From: Clostridiaceae bacterium
GTDB taxonomy: Bacteria > Bacillota > Clostridia > Lachnospirales > Lachnospiraceae
Assembly (NCBI GenBank): GCA_902363735.1
Contig: CABJBA010000010.1
Location: 1 to 64,000, forward strand
Reading direction: 5' to 3'
DNA length: 64,000 nt
Positions 16,813 through 24,827 of the stretch are shown piece by piece. The position numbers and the translations under genes were made by a program. Under the pieces are notes generated by a model that saw only the letters and a program-made list of their open reading frames with translations, was not told the origin of the DNA and did not search any database. Within the stretch, counting starts at the first letter, position 1. Each line of letters starts with the position of its first letter.

Positions 16813-17553
16813 TTATATTAAGCCAGCTTTGTTATATAACTCTTCCAACATTACTCTAAACTTTAACTTCACATCATCAATATCTTTTTTTCCTGCTGTA
16901 TAATCTATACTATGTGCTGAATAATTACCAATATCTCTAAATGTGTCCATTTCTAATCTAATTCTTGATAAATTTAAAGTTTTATTTTGAACAGCATCTT
17001 TAACAATGTCTTTAAGCATTTTATACGAACCATCTATTTTAATCTTTTCATCAATACATAATTTTTGGTAAGCTAGAATTAGTATGACTTCAAATAATCT
17101 ACGCATAAGAACTGCACATGCATCATAACAGTGATTTTTATAACTAGAGTTGATTTGCATTATAAGTTTGGTTAGACTATTTCTTTTACCACAAAATTTG
17201 ATTTCATCAATAAATTCACTTTCTGATACAATATGCTCTGTATTGTTCCAATAATTAGCATAAACTTTGTCTAAGTTTTGTAATACAGCAGGAATAAATT
17301 CATAAACGTTTTTTTCGCCCTTAACTATTAAGAATACCTTTCCTTTTCCTTTTATCAATTTATCTTTTAACCGAGATGTGTTTGGAAAATTAAAACCACA
17401 TTGCATAAAGAGGTCTGATATCAATGACATCGTAAAATGACTTTCACCCACTTCATTATAATGATAATAACAAAGTAATTTCGCACGTTCCATTTCTAGG
17501 CAAGTATCAAGATTTGTTAATTCCATAAAGTCTAACAACTTCATAATTTTCAA
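16813..17553 (-). CDS. DUF4145/HEPN-like protein
   Basis: In this 246-aa protein the N-terminal 100 residues look like a winged-helix or linker domain (HYNEVGESHFTMSLISDLF, SRLKDKLIKGKGKVFL). The C-terminal half is all-helical with RRLFEVILILAYQKL and the motif RDIGNYSAHSID, typical of DUF4145, a HEPN-superfamily group found in restriction and other defence contexts. HEPN proteins are often RNases or RNA binders, but here the Arg-to-His spacing is longer than the catalytic Rx4-6H form, so activity is uncertain. It has its own consensus promoter with a palindromic operator and is translated just ahead of the winged-helix protein. Confidence 0.6.
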   Translation of the reverse strand: MKIMKLLDFMELTNLDTCLEMERAKLLCYYHYNEVGESHFTMSLISDLFMQCGFNFPNTSRLKDKLIKGKGKVFLIVKGEKNVYEFIPAVLQNLDKVYANYWNNTEHIVSESEFIDEIKFCGKRNSLTKLIMQINSSYKNHCYDACAVLMRRLFEVILILAYQKLCIDEKIKIDGSYKMLKDIVKDAVQNKTLNLSRIRLEMDTFRDIGNYSAHSIDYTAGKKDIDDVKLKFRVMLEELYNKAGLI

Positions 17554-17585
17554 TTATCCTTGTCCCAAGTATATTTATACTCAAG

Positions 17586-17615
17586 ATTATATCACCACAG
17601 CTTAAAAGCTGTCAA
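17586..17615 (-). promoter_or_regulatory. Promoter/operator of the DUF4145 operon
   Basis: The minus strand has a perfect TTGACA (17610-17615), an 18-bp spacer and a perfect TATAAT (17586-17591). Within the spacer and touching the -35 is an inverted repeat with 7-bp arms, ACAGCTT-AA-AAGCTGT (17597-17612). A regulator bound there would block the polymerase. The operon is therefore probably repressed. Confidence 0.7.
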
Positions 17616-17705
17616 CATTACCAGTAATAAGACAGTAAATAAAAATAACTCCACACAAAATTCTCTTAACTTCGTGTCCAGTTTATTATAGCATGACCAG
17701 TCTAG

Positions 17706-17849
17706 AAAAGTGTTGACAATTCAACTTTATCTAATCAAATATTGGTACAAGTCAATAGTCGAACTAAAGATGAAAAACAAATAATCTTGCAACTAATTAA
17801 GAATCTTCTTAAACTTCCAGACTTACCGGATAGTAATGAACAAAAATAA
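17706..17849 (+). pseudogene. Start-less C-terminal fragment of a probable regulator
   Basis: This 47-codon open stretch on the plus strand follows a TAG stop and has no ATG. It ends with a protein-like sequence (VNSRTKDEKQIILQLIKNLLKLP) resembling the tail of XRE-type repressors. It lies divergent from, and close to, the operator of the DUF4145 operon, where a repressor gene would be expected. Either a TTG start (17742) gives a short peptide, or this is the remains of a deleted repressor. Evidence is thin. Confidence 0.35.
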
Positions 17850-17881
17850 TCCCATCTAAGCTCCTACAGCTCTGATGGGAT
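17849..17881 (-). terminator. Terminator downstream of the ParA-like gene
   Basis: ATCCCATC / GATGGGAT form an 8-bp stem with an inner AGCT/AGCT pairing. On the minus strand it is followed by TATTTTTG. It lies about 130 bp after the ParA stop. The rest of 17554-18012 holds only the regulator fragment and the DUF4145 promoter. Confidence 0.7.
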
Positions 17882-18012
17882 ATTATAATTCAAAACATTT
17901 AAAAAAATAGACTTTCTGCATATTTGTTAATTCAATCTGTTCTCATGAATGGATTATAAATGTCTTCATAAAATAAAAAACATATATTTACTACCTTTAA
18001 TTATTCTTTAAT

Positions 18013-19002
18013 TTAAGATAGCTTCAATATAACATCTAAGATATCATCATAGTGATTAGCACTTTCTTTGGCACTACTAATATGTGCCCCTCTCAACCCA
18101 TCGGTACTTCCACATTTATATACTGGTTTTCTTGCATTTAACGAATATGGAATAAGACTATGTAAATTTGGAATTGATCCTAACTTATAGTTTAAACGTT
18201 TTACTAATTGATTTAATACATTTAATCGATTGACAATATTCTTATCAACCGCCGTATCAACCTGATCTCCAAAAATCTGCCAACCTTGAGTCATTCCCGT
18301 TTTATTACTTCTTATGTTGTGTTGTTGTGTTACATATCCTATAAATTTAGGCTTACCCTCCGGTAAATCTTTCGTCTTTTGCTCATTCCATTTATTCAAT
18401 ATTAGCTCCCATTCATTACTCCATATTTCAAATTTTTTACCCAGATTTTCTGTACCTTTTATAGAAAATAAATCTGGTGATAATGGTGTTAAGAAATAGT
18501 CACAACCACCTAAAACAGCTCTATTTAAAGCTCCCAAATTTGGCCCCAAATCAAAAAAGATATAATCCGCCCTTACTTGTTTCGCTGCAAATAGCATATA
18601 TCTATATATAGCAATCTGAGTACGTAGTGATAGCATCTGTGTTGAAGCACTTGACCATGTCTCACCAAGCCGATCCTCAAATTTGCTTAAATTTATATCA
18701 CCAGGTACAAGGTATAAATAATTACGTATTTTTTTGGGTTTTCTCTTTCTATAGTCTCCAGTACCTTCTGCAATCGGTTCAATTACTTTATATATACTAT
18801 TTCCTGACTCAGACCAACTTTTCTCTATTTCGTTTTCTTTTATTGAATATGATGTCAGGTTACACTGACTGTCACAATCTATCATCAATACCGTTTTCCC
18901 TTTATCTGCTATTAAATTCGCAATATGATATAAATATGTCGTTTTACCAACACCGCCTTTATTGTTAAAAATAGCAATGCTCTTCCCGATATAATCTCCC
19001 AA
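18013..19002 (-). CDS. ParA/Soj-type ATPase
   Basis: The 329-aa protein is a deviant Walker P-loop ATPase: NNKGGVGKTT (signature lysine and P-loop, about 13-22), VLMIDCDSQCNLT (switch I region) and IFFDLGPNLGALNRAVL (Walker B-like). Family members sort plasmids or chromosomes, or position cargo, with a ParB or other partner. No parB is adjacent. Translation begins at a TTG (19002) placed 8 nt after AAGGAG, with an out-of-frame ATG between them. A perfect 12-bp inverted repeat lies just upstream. Its presence in a chromosomal island suggests plasmid maintenance history or a defence or stabilisation role. Confidence 0.85.
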   Translation of the reverse strand: MGDYIGKSIAIFNNKGGVGKTTYLYHIANLIADKGKTVLMIDCDSQCNLTSYSIKENEIEKSWSESGNSIYKVIEPIAEGTGDYRKRKPKKIRNYLYLVPGDINLSKFEDRLGETWSSASTQMLSLRTQIAIYRYMLFAAKQVRADYIFFDLGPNLGALNRAVLGGCDYFLTPLSPDLFSIKGTENLGKKFEIWSNEWELILNKWNEQKTKDLPEGKPKFIGYVTQQHNIRSNKTGMTQGWQIFGDQVDTAVDKNIVNRLNVLNQLVKRLNYKLGSIPNLHSLIPYSLNARKPVYKCGSTDGLRGAHISSAKESANHYDDILDVILKLS

Positions 19003-19028
19003 AACATTTTCTCCTTTTCACTAAAAAT

Positions 19029-19063
19029 AATATAATTTAGTATATTTTAAGCTAAATTATATT
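19029..19063. promoter_or_regulatory. Perfect inverted repeat upstream of parA (operator or centromere-like)
   Basis: AATATAATTTAG (19029-19040) and CTAAATTATATT (19052-19063) are exact reverse complements separated by 11 bp, about 27-60 bp before the ParA start. ParA operons often carry autoregulatory or centromere sites here. TATA-like -10 candidates lie inside it, but no good -35 could be assigned. Confidence 0.55.
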
Positions 19064-19313
19064 ACATCACCTACAATGACGATTTATTAAATATTATATC
19101 ATTAAAAGTCATTTTATGATACTATATTTCATCATCTACTGCAAATATTATCAAGACCACTAAAGATTAAAATCATTAGTTACAATTTGTTTGAAGATGA
19201 CTTTTCACAGTATTTTCTTTAAATTTAATTGTACTTATTATATTTAACATCGTAAGCACTAGCTAAAAGAAAAGGATCCCAATATCCGTTACGGTATATA
19301 AAAACAAAAAACA

Positions 19314-19348
19314 ATCCTATCGAAGGCCCTTAAAAGCCTCGACGGGAT
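19314..19348 (-). terminator. Terminator of rlmH
   Basis: On the minus strand ATCCCGTCGAGGC and GCCTTCGATAGGAT form a long stem, followed by TGTTTTTTGTTTTT. It lies about 52 bp beyond the rlmH stop and inside the island's right end, so the element supplies it or it moved with the duplication. The remaining 19064-19313 shows no gene. Confidence 0.85.
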
Positions 19349-19400
19349 ATAATTCAACTTTTATTATATAGCTTTCCAGCTCTTCCCGGAGTTTTCGAAC

Positions 19401-19880
19401 TTATTTATGATATGGTTCTCCGTAAATAATCCGGTAACTCCTATATATCTGTTCCAGCAAAATCACCCTCATAAGCTGATGGGGAAATGTCATGGGAGAA
19501 AAACTCAGCTTAAAGTCAGCCCGTTTTAAAACAGTTTCTGAAAGCCCTAAAGAACCACCGATTACAAATACGATCTGGCTGGTTCCTCCCACTCCTAAAG
19601 AATTTATTTTCTCAGACAGCCTGACAGAGTCCAGCATTTCTCCTTCTATGGCAAGGGCCACCACAAAGGCCCCTTCCTTAATGGAAGCCAGAAGCCGCTC
19701 CCCTTCTTTCTCCTTTATCTGCCGTTCCACAGTCTCACTGGCATTGTCTGGTGTCTTTTCATCTGCCACCTGAAGGATTTCCAGCTTACAGTATCGGCTC
19801 AGCCTTTTGCTGTATTCCGCAATGGCATCAGCATAAAATTTCTCTTTTATCTTGCCAACCACTGCCAGGGTTATCTTCAT
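19401..19880 (-). CDS. rlmH: 23S rRNA pseudouridine-1915 N3-methyltransferase RlmH
   Basis: The 159-aa SPOUT methyltransferase has the expected family length. It starts MKITLAVVGKIKEKFY and contains FVIGGSLGLSETVL and KLSFSPMTFPHQLMRVILLEQIYRSYRI. The C-terminus is the invariant YGEPYHK. It methylates Psi1915 in helix 69 of 23S rRNA. It is the last gene of a minus-strand run beginning at comEA. Its 3' end is intact here, and a second copy of that end lies 3.8 kb downstream at the far side of the island. Confidence 0.97.
   Translation of the reverse strand: MKITLAVVGKIKEKFYADAIAEYSKRLSRYCKLEILQVADEKTPDNASETVERQIKEKEGERLLASIKEGAFVVALAIEGEMLDSVRLSEKINSLGVGGTSQIVFVIGGSLGLSETVLKRADFKLSFSPMTFPHQLMRVILLEQIYRSYRIIYGEPYHK
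19403..19425 (-). repeat. Right direct repeat at the rlmH 3' end (att-like)
   Basis: These are the last eight codons of rlmH, including part of the stop, matched at 21 of 23 bases by 15592-15614. They lie in direct orientation, as expected for site-specific integration in which the element restores the gene end. Confidence 0.8.
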
Positions 19881-19891
19881 GTTATTCTCCT

Positions 19892-20920
19892 TTATCCGTC
19901 CATTCCTTTTTTCATGGCAGCTATCACCAGTCTGATCATATCCGCCGCCAACTTTTTATTCTCTGTTTTTACCTTACGCACTACCTTGCCGTCAGGTTTG
20001 ACATTAATATGGTAAATAATTCTTAAAAATTCCTCCACCTCATGCCATGCCTCCCTGCTTTCAGGAATTAAATCCAGTGCCATCTGGAATACATGAAACA
20101 TTCCTTCGTATACGGAAAGGCGATGTCTTACACCTGCTTTTTTTAATTTGTCCGCCACGCCTAAGGTGTCGCTCAAAAGCACCTCATAGCTTCCCACCTG
20201 CATCAGAACCGGGGGGAAACCCTCATATGCTCCGAATAAGGGGGAGATATAAGGGTCCATGGGATCACCCTCCCCAATGTAAGAGGAGTTGTAAAGCATA
20301 TTTTCAGTAGAATTTCCAAACAGAGGGTCCGTCTCATAATTAGACACATAGCTTTCCCCGCTGTTGGTCAAATCTGTCCAGGGGGACATAGTAATAAAGC
20401 CGCTGGGAAGGGCCATGCCGCGGTCCTTTAAATAAAGCCCCAAAGCCAGCCCTAAGCCTCCTCCTGCCGAATCCCCTGCCACTACAATATTTTCAGAATT
20501 ATAACCTTTTTCTTTTATCAGCCACTGGTAAGCCGCCGCAGCGTCCTCTAAAGCGGCCGGATAAGGATTTTCCGGAGCTACCCGGTAATCAAGGGTCAGA
20601 ACATCCCCTCCATAGCTTACTTTGGAGTAACGGACCGCAAATCTCCGGTAAACGTTTTTCATGGGACCAATGTACCCGCCTCCGTGAAGCTGTAAAATCA
20701 CCCGCCCTGTCACTACTCCCACCGGACGTAAGTATTCCATTCTTAAATGGCCGATCTCTATAATCTCATATTCATATCCAGCCGGCCTTATCCAGGCAGG
20801 CTCTACCGGGGTTTTTCTCAATTCTCCGGTTTGTATAGGCTGTTTTAATGAAGTTTCCATCACATTCTGCATCATATCCCGTAACAGGTTTCCCCGTACA
20901 CTTACCTTTTTTCCTCTCAT
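19892..20920 (-). CDS. Alpha/beta-hydrolase, HSL-type esterase
   Basis: The 342-aa esterase belongs to the hormone-sensitive lipase group. The oxyanion motif LHGGGYIG (about 98-105) and the nucleophile elbow GDSAGGGLG (about 148-156) are present. The catalytic Asp and His are expected in PLFGA/SYEVLLSD and GMFHVF. It likely cleaves short acyl esters. RBS AAGGAGGG precedes the ATG. It lies 29 bp after the acyltransferase gene and 12 bp before rlmH, so the two may act on related acyl or acetyl esters. Substrate unknown. Confidence 0.88.
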   Translation of the reverse strand: MRGKKVSVRGNLLRDMMQNVMETSLKQPIQTGELRKTPVEPAWIRPAGYEYEIIEIGHLRMEYLRPVGVVTGRVILQLHGGGYIGPMKNVYRRFAVRYSKVSYGGDVLTLDYRVAPENPYPAALEDAAAAYQWLIKEKGYNSENIVVAGDSAGGGLGLALGLYLKDRGMALPSGFITMSPWTDLTNSGESYVSNYETDPLFGNSTENMLYNSSYIGEGDPMDPYISPLFGAYEGFPPVLMQVGSYEVLLSDTLGVADKLKKAGVRHRLSVYEGMFHVFQMALDLIPESREAWHEVEEFLRIIYHINVKPDGKVVRKVKTENKKLAADMIRLVIAAMKKGMDG

Positions 20921-20949
20921 TTACAAAGCCCTCCTTAAACCGCTGACTT

Positions 20950-22806
20950 TTACACATGAAACCTACGCTTTAATTCCGTCTTCACACTCCTGTCACCCAG
21001 TACAATGGTAACTGTCAGAATTGCCACCGTCACTACCATGGTAACAACAGCCAGCAGCGGCCTGTTCAGAAGGCCTGTTGCCCAGAGAACCAGGGGAATA
21101 AAGCTGAATACCGTAATGGCAATCTGATACATAAAGTAGCTTTGCCAGTTCATCCGGTTTACAAGAATTAAAAACACCACCGCCAGGTCTGCAAAGAGAA
21201 TGGTTCCGGGAATTCCGTAATTAACTGACCAGCCGCTGTAACCGACGGAATAATCAATCATCACCCAAAGGACTCCTGCCCCCATCGTCTGAAGCAAAAT
21301 CTTGCCTGCCAGATTGGAATGGCGCAATATGGAATACCGGATAGTAAGAACTGCATAAGCCACAAGATCAATAGCAATGACAGACCACAATGACTGAGGA
21401 TAAACCAAATAATTGATCACACCCAGAACCGCGGCCACCAGAAACATCAGGCCATAAAAAACATTAGCCATTTTTTTAAATTTCTCCCTGTCATAGCGGA
21501 TTTGGGGATACATACCCTTGTCATCCCGTTTATCTGGGACTCCGTTGCTCTCAAGTTCTGCCGGAATTCCATTTTCACTCAGGAAACTGAAGAAACGATC
21601 CTGAAGCCTGGTATCCTGAAACACGGTAGAAAAGGTGACCACCACCTCATCTTTGCAGGCACAGACTCCGCATTTTATAGGCTGTCTGCCGGAGACTCCG
21701 ATCATCATATGAAACCGTTGGATCTCCGCCCGGTACTCCTCATCAATCTCAATGGGTCCAATATTTGATAAGGTCATAGTATAGGACCTGTCATTTTTAA
21801 AAAAAATCATATTTAACACACACCATTTTACAAAGAGAGGAGTAATCCTTAAATACCATTTCTTTTCATTGGAAACATTATAGGAAATAGTCTCCTCCAT
21901 CTTTTCCCTGGTGATTTTTAAGTCCATCTGGCTGCTTACCACATTCAGCACTTCTTCAAAGGTATGCCCTTCTCTGACTGATAAGAATTCCACCAAAGTC
22001 ACGGCAAAAAAATTAGCCATGGTTTCTGAACCAAAAAAAGACCTTAAATTAATGGGAATGCTGATTCCAATAATCTTATCACTGTTTCTTCCTTCCAGGT
22101 ATTCCTGATAGATAGCCCATATTAAGGAGGCCGCCAGAAACTTGGTGATGCTGACTCCATAAGCCTTGCTGGCCGCTTTTAATTCCTTCAATGGAATATA
22201 TCCATGAAGGACATTTTCCTCATCAAGAGGAAGACGCTCTCCCGACAGGTGATAGGCTTTTTGGGAACTGTATTTGCGCTTTACTGTCTTTTTATAATGG
22301 CGTACATAGCTGTCCTCCACATTCATGGAAATATCCGAAGATATTTTCTGAGGTGATCTGCGTCCGGTTCCTGAATTCCGTTTTAAATCCAGATACCGGT
22401 AGACCAGAGCTTTTAAAAAGTTTACCGCACCAAGACCGTCTGTCACCGCATGAAATACCTCTAAATTGATCCGTCTGTCAAAATAACTGACCCGGAATAA
22501 AAAAAGCTGGTTGCCGTGGGGATCGATATATTTGCAAGGGTAAGTAGTCTCCCTCTCGATCACGGGCATCCGCTTGTTGTTTTCAAAGTAATACCAGAAA
22601 AATCCTCTCCTCAGTCTCACCGAAAAGCTTTCGAACTGAGGGAGGATCTCCTCCAGGGCCTGCTGCAAAGTTCCCGGATCTACTTCCTCTGTTAATGATA
22701 CGGAAATCCGGAACACATTGCTTAAATTCTCATTGGCTATGACCGGAAAAAGTTTTGCCGTATTGTCAAGTTTTCTCCATCTCTCTCCCTGAGGGCTTCG
22801 TTTCAT
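20950..22806 (-). CDS. Condensation-fold alcohol/acyl-transferase fused to DUF6320 membrane domain
   Basis: This 618-aa fusion has two parts. Residues 1-430 have the condensation/alcohol acetyltransferase fold, with the HxxxDG motif seen as HAVTDGLG and a structural motif near SNIGPIEI. Residues 440-618 form a DUF6320-type membrane domain with about six hydrophobic segments and YPQIRYDREKFKKMANVFYG at its head. It probably transfers an acyl group to an alcohol or sugar at the membrane. The start at 22806 avoids a 31-bp overlap with the response regulator. The upstream frame to 22863 has no RBS and non-family residues. Its position after a regulator and before an esterase suggests envelope lipid or glycan modification. 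Confidence 0.78.
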   Translation of the reverse strand: MKRSPQGERWRKLDNTAKLFPVIANENLSNVFRISVSLTEEVDPGTLQQALEEILPQFESFSVRLRRGFFWYYFENNKRMPVIERETTYPCKYIDPHGNQLFLFRVSYFDRRINLEVFHAVTDGLGAVNFLKALVYRYLDLKRNSGTGRRSPQKISSDISMNVEDSYVRHYKKTVKRKYSSQKAYHLSGERLPLDEENVLHGYIPLKELKAASKAYGVSITKFLAASLIWAIYQEYLEGRNSDKIIGISIPINLRSFFGSETMANFFAVTLVEFLSVREGHTFEEVLNVVSSQMDLKITREKMEETISYNVSNEKKWYLRITPLFVKWCVLNMIFFKNDRSYTMTLSNIGPIEIDEEYRAEIQRFHMMIGVSGRQPIKCGVCACKDEVVVTFSTVFQDTRLQDRFFSFLSENGIPAELESNGVPDKRDDKGMYPQIRYDREKFKKMANVFYGLMFLVAAVLGVINYLVYPQSLWSVIAIDLVAYAVLTIRYSILRHSNLAGKILLQTMGAGVLWVMIDYSVGYSGWSVNYGIPGTILFADLAVVFLILVNRMNWQSYFMYQIAITVFSFIPLVLWATGLLNRPLLAVVTMVVTVAILTVTIVLGDRSVKTELKRRFHV

Positions 22807-22832
22807 CCTGACAGTGCCTCTTTTCCCCGTAT

Positions 22833-23531
22833 TTATACACGGAAATAATATCCTACGCCCCATTTCGTGTGTACATACTTTGGATCACTGGGACTTGGTT
22901 CAATTTTTTCCCGCAGACGTCTTACATGGACGTCAACGGTGCGGACATCTCCGGAATCCATGACCTTGTTGCCCCATACGTAAGTAAGAAGCTGTTCTCT
23001 GCTGTAAACCTTCCCCGGATTACAGGTGAGAAGTTCTAATAAATCAAATTCCTTTGCGGTTAAATTGATTTCTTTTTCACCGATAAATACCCGTCTGCTG
23101 TCCCGGTCAAGCTTTAAATCTCCAGCGGTCACCACACGGTCTTCCTCCCGGCGTCCTCCCCGGTTCTTTTTGGCATTACGGCGCATAATGGCCTTGATCC
23201 TGGCCTTTACCTCCAGTATGTTAAAGGGCTTTGTAATATAGTCGTCCGCTCCGTATTCCAGCCCCAGGATTTTATCCATGTCATTTCCCTTGGCTGTCAC
23301 CATGATGATGGGCATTTCGGAAAATTCCCGAATAGCCTGGCAGACTTCATAGCCGTCATATTTGGGAAGCATCACATCAAGAAGCACCACATCGTATTCT
23401 TTCTGCTTTGCCAGATTAATGGCTTCCTCTCCGTCGTAGGCACAATCCACTTCCATTCCGTCCTGCTCTAAACTGAATCTCATTCCTTTTACAATTAATT
23501 TCTCATCATCCACTACTAAAACACTCGCCAT
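22833..23531 (-). CDS. OmpR/PhoB-type response regulator (orphan)
   Basis: The 232-aa protein has a receiver domain (Asp8/Asp9 acidic pair, phospho-acceptor Asp52 in LLDVMLPKYDG, conserved Lys in TAKG) and a C-terminal winged-helix DNA-binding domain (RRVFIGEKEINLTAKEFDLLELL ... GVGYYFRV). No histidine kinase gene is beside it, so it is an orphan or partners with a kinase elsewhere. RBS AGAGGTG precedes it. It lies 21 bp after comEA and 26 bp before the acyltransferase gene, suggesting co-transcription. Confidence 0.93.
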   Translation of the reverse strand: MASVLVVDDEKLIVKGMRFSLEQDGMEVDCAYDGEEAINLAKQKEYDVVLLDVMLPKYDGYEVCQAIREFSEMPIIMVTAKGNDMDKILGLEYGADDYITKPFNILEVKARIKAIMRRNAKKNRGGRREEDRVVTAGDLKLDRDSRRVFIGEKEINLTAKEFDLLELLTCNPGKVYSREQLLTYVWGNKVMDSGDVRTVDVHVRRLREKIEPSPSDPKYVHTKWGVGYYFRV

Positions 23532-23552
23532 TTTACACCTCTGCTCTTTATG

Positions 23553-24203
23553 TCAAACCGTTATTTCATCTTTTATCTTCTGGAATGCAGCCTCTTTGAT
23601 GCCGGATATCTTCTTAATATCCTCGATTTTCTGAAATCCTCCATGGCTCTCCCGGTATCCGATAATATCGGCAGCCTTGGCCTCCCCCACACCCCGTAAA
23701 GTCATCAGTTCTTCTTTTGTTGCTGTATTTAAGTTTACTTTTGATTTCTGCCCGGCGGCTGCGCCGGAAACTGCGGAAAGCGTACCTCCTGCCCGGGCTT
23801 CTTCCTGGCTTAAAACTGTGATTTTCATGCCGTCATGAATCTTTTCTGCCATGTTTAAGTATTCCGGAGCAGCTTTTTCTGTAAAGCCTCCGGCCCTCTC
23901 CACTGCCTGAAAAACCCGGCTTCCCTCTTCCAGCTCATAAACACCGGGAACAGCTACTTCACCGCAAATATGTACATAACAGCCGGGAAGAACCTCTTCT
24001 TCCGGCTGGCTGGAAAAGGAATTCCCCTCTGACTCCGGAAATGTCCCGGCCCCTTCAGAGCCTGATGATTCCGGAAAAGCGGAAGCTTCCGTTAATAGAA
24101 GTCCTTTTTTCCGGCTTTCGTAATTGCCCTTCAAGCTGTAACACAAGCCTGCAGCTACAACCAGAAAAACAATAGCAGCAATCTTTATTTTTTGGTATTT
24201 CAT
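23553..24203 (-). CDS. comEA: ComEA-like membrane-anchored DNA-binding protein
   Basis: This 216-aa protein has an N-terminal membrane anchor (about 6-24), a Ser/Glu-rich linker, an SLBB domain (CYVHICGEVAVPGVYELEEGSRV, about 75-135) and a C-terminal helix-hairpin-helix pair (VNLNTATKEELMTLRGVGEAKAADI, about 155-216). This is the ComEA arrangement. ComEA binds incoming double-stranded DNA outside the membrane for transformation. No comEC follows, so a wider competence role here is not shown. The start at 24203 follows AAGGAGGGATATC. Confidence 0.9.
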   Translation of the reverse strand: MKYQKIKIAAIVFLVVAAGLCYSLKGNYESRKKGLLLTEASAFPESSGSEGAGTFPESEGNSFSSQPEEEVLPGCYVHICGEVAVPGVYELEEGSRVFQAVERAGGFTEKAAPEYLNMAEKIHDGMKITVLSQEEARAGGTLSAVSGAAAGQKSKVNLNTATKEELMTLRGVGEAKAADIIGYRESHGGFQKIEDIKKISGIKEAAFQKIKDEITV

Positions 24204-24305
24204 GATATCCCTCCTTTTACAAAAAACGACAAAAAAGGATACCATCTTCAGCCTATGTTACTATTCTACCTAAAGAAATAGTGAAACACAAGCACATTTT
24301 CCAAA

Positions 24306-24731
24306 TTAATTAAATATAATGATGCCGATTACGGCCACCACTGCACCGATCAGCTTTTTCCACTCAAATCCAACTTTTTCAACGCCGAATAATCCGAATA
24401 ATTCCACTGAATAAGCTACGATAATCTGGGAAACCACTATGATTAAGGCGGCCTTGGCCGGTCCCAGAGTTCCCATGCTTTTCACTACCGTGTAGGTGAT
24501 AAATGCACCAATAATACCTCCCAGAAGCATGTACTTTGGCTGCACTTCAAAAAGTGGGGAGATGTTTTCTCTTCCTGAAAAATACCACAGGACCAGACAG
24601 GTCAAAAATGCTGTAAACTGAACCCAGCCAGTGGATACCCATATGCTGGTTTGTTTTGTTACACCTGTATTTAAAACTCCCTGGATACTCATAAGCGCTC
24701 CCGATATAAGAGCTATAATAAAGCCTGTCAT
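24306..24731 (-). CDS. Small DMT transporter, YdcZ/DUF606 family
   Basis: This 141-aa membrane protein has about five hydrophobic helices and the DUF606 pattern (GALMSIQGVLNTGVTKQ at the N-terminus, GGIIGAFITYTVVKSMGTLGPAKAALIIVVSQI in the middle). Family members are half-size drug/metabolite transporters that probably dimerise. The substrate is unknown. The start at 24731 follows GGAGG; the longer call would use a TTG inside the spacer. Confidence 0.88.
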   Translation of the reverse strand: MTGFIIALISGALMSIQGVLNTGVTKQTSIWVSTGWVQFTAFLTCLVLWYFSGRENISPLFEVQPKYMLLGGIIGAFITYTVVKSMGTLGPAKAALIIVVSQIIVAYSVELFGLFGVEKVGFEWKKLIGAVVAVIGIIIFN

Positions 24732-24827
24732 AAAAAACAACCTCCCTGTTTCCGATTTTTATTAGGTTGTGCTTTATTTGCTTTTTTATACTTAAGAACT
24801 TCCAGCAAAGTGTTTTTCTGTAAAATA

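Larger units (their letters stand above)
15592..19425. mobile_element. Putative rlmH-integrated genomic island (SCC-like, no recombinase)
   Basis: A 3.8-kb AT-rich block lies between two copies of the rlmH 3' end, and its base composition is visibly lower in GC than both flanks. It holds a winged-helix protein, a DUF4145-like protein, a regulator fragment and a ParA-type ATPase, all in long AT-rich intergenic context. The 3' end of rlmH is the known target of Ccr serine recombinases in staphylococci and of other integrative elements. No serine or tyrosine recombinase is inside, so the element is either decayed or moved in trans. Confidence 0.7.
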
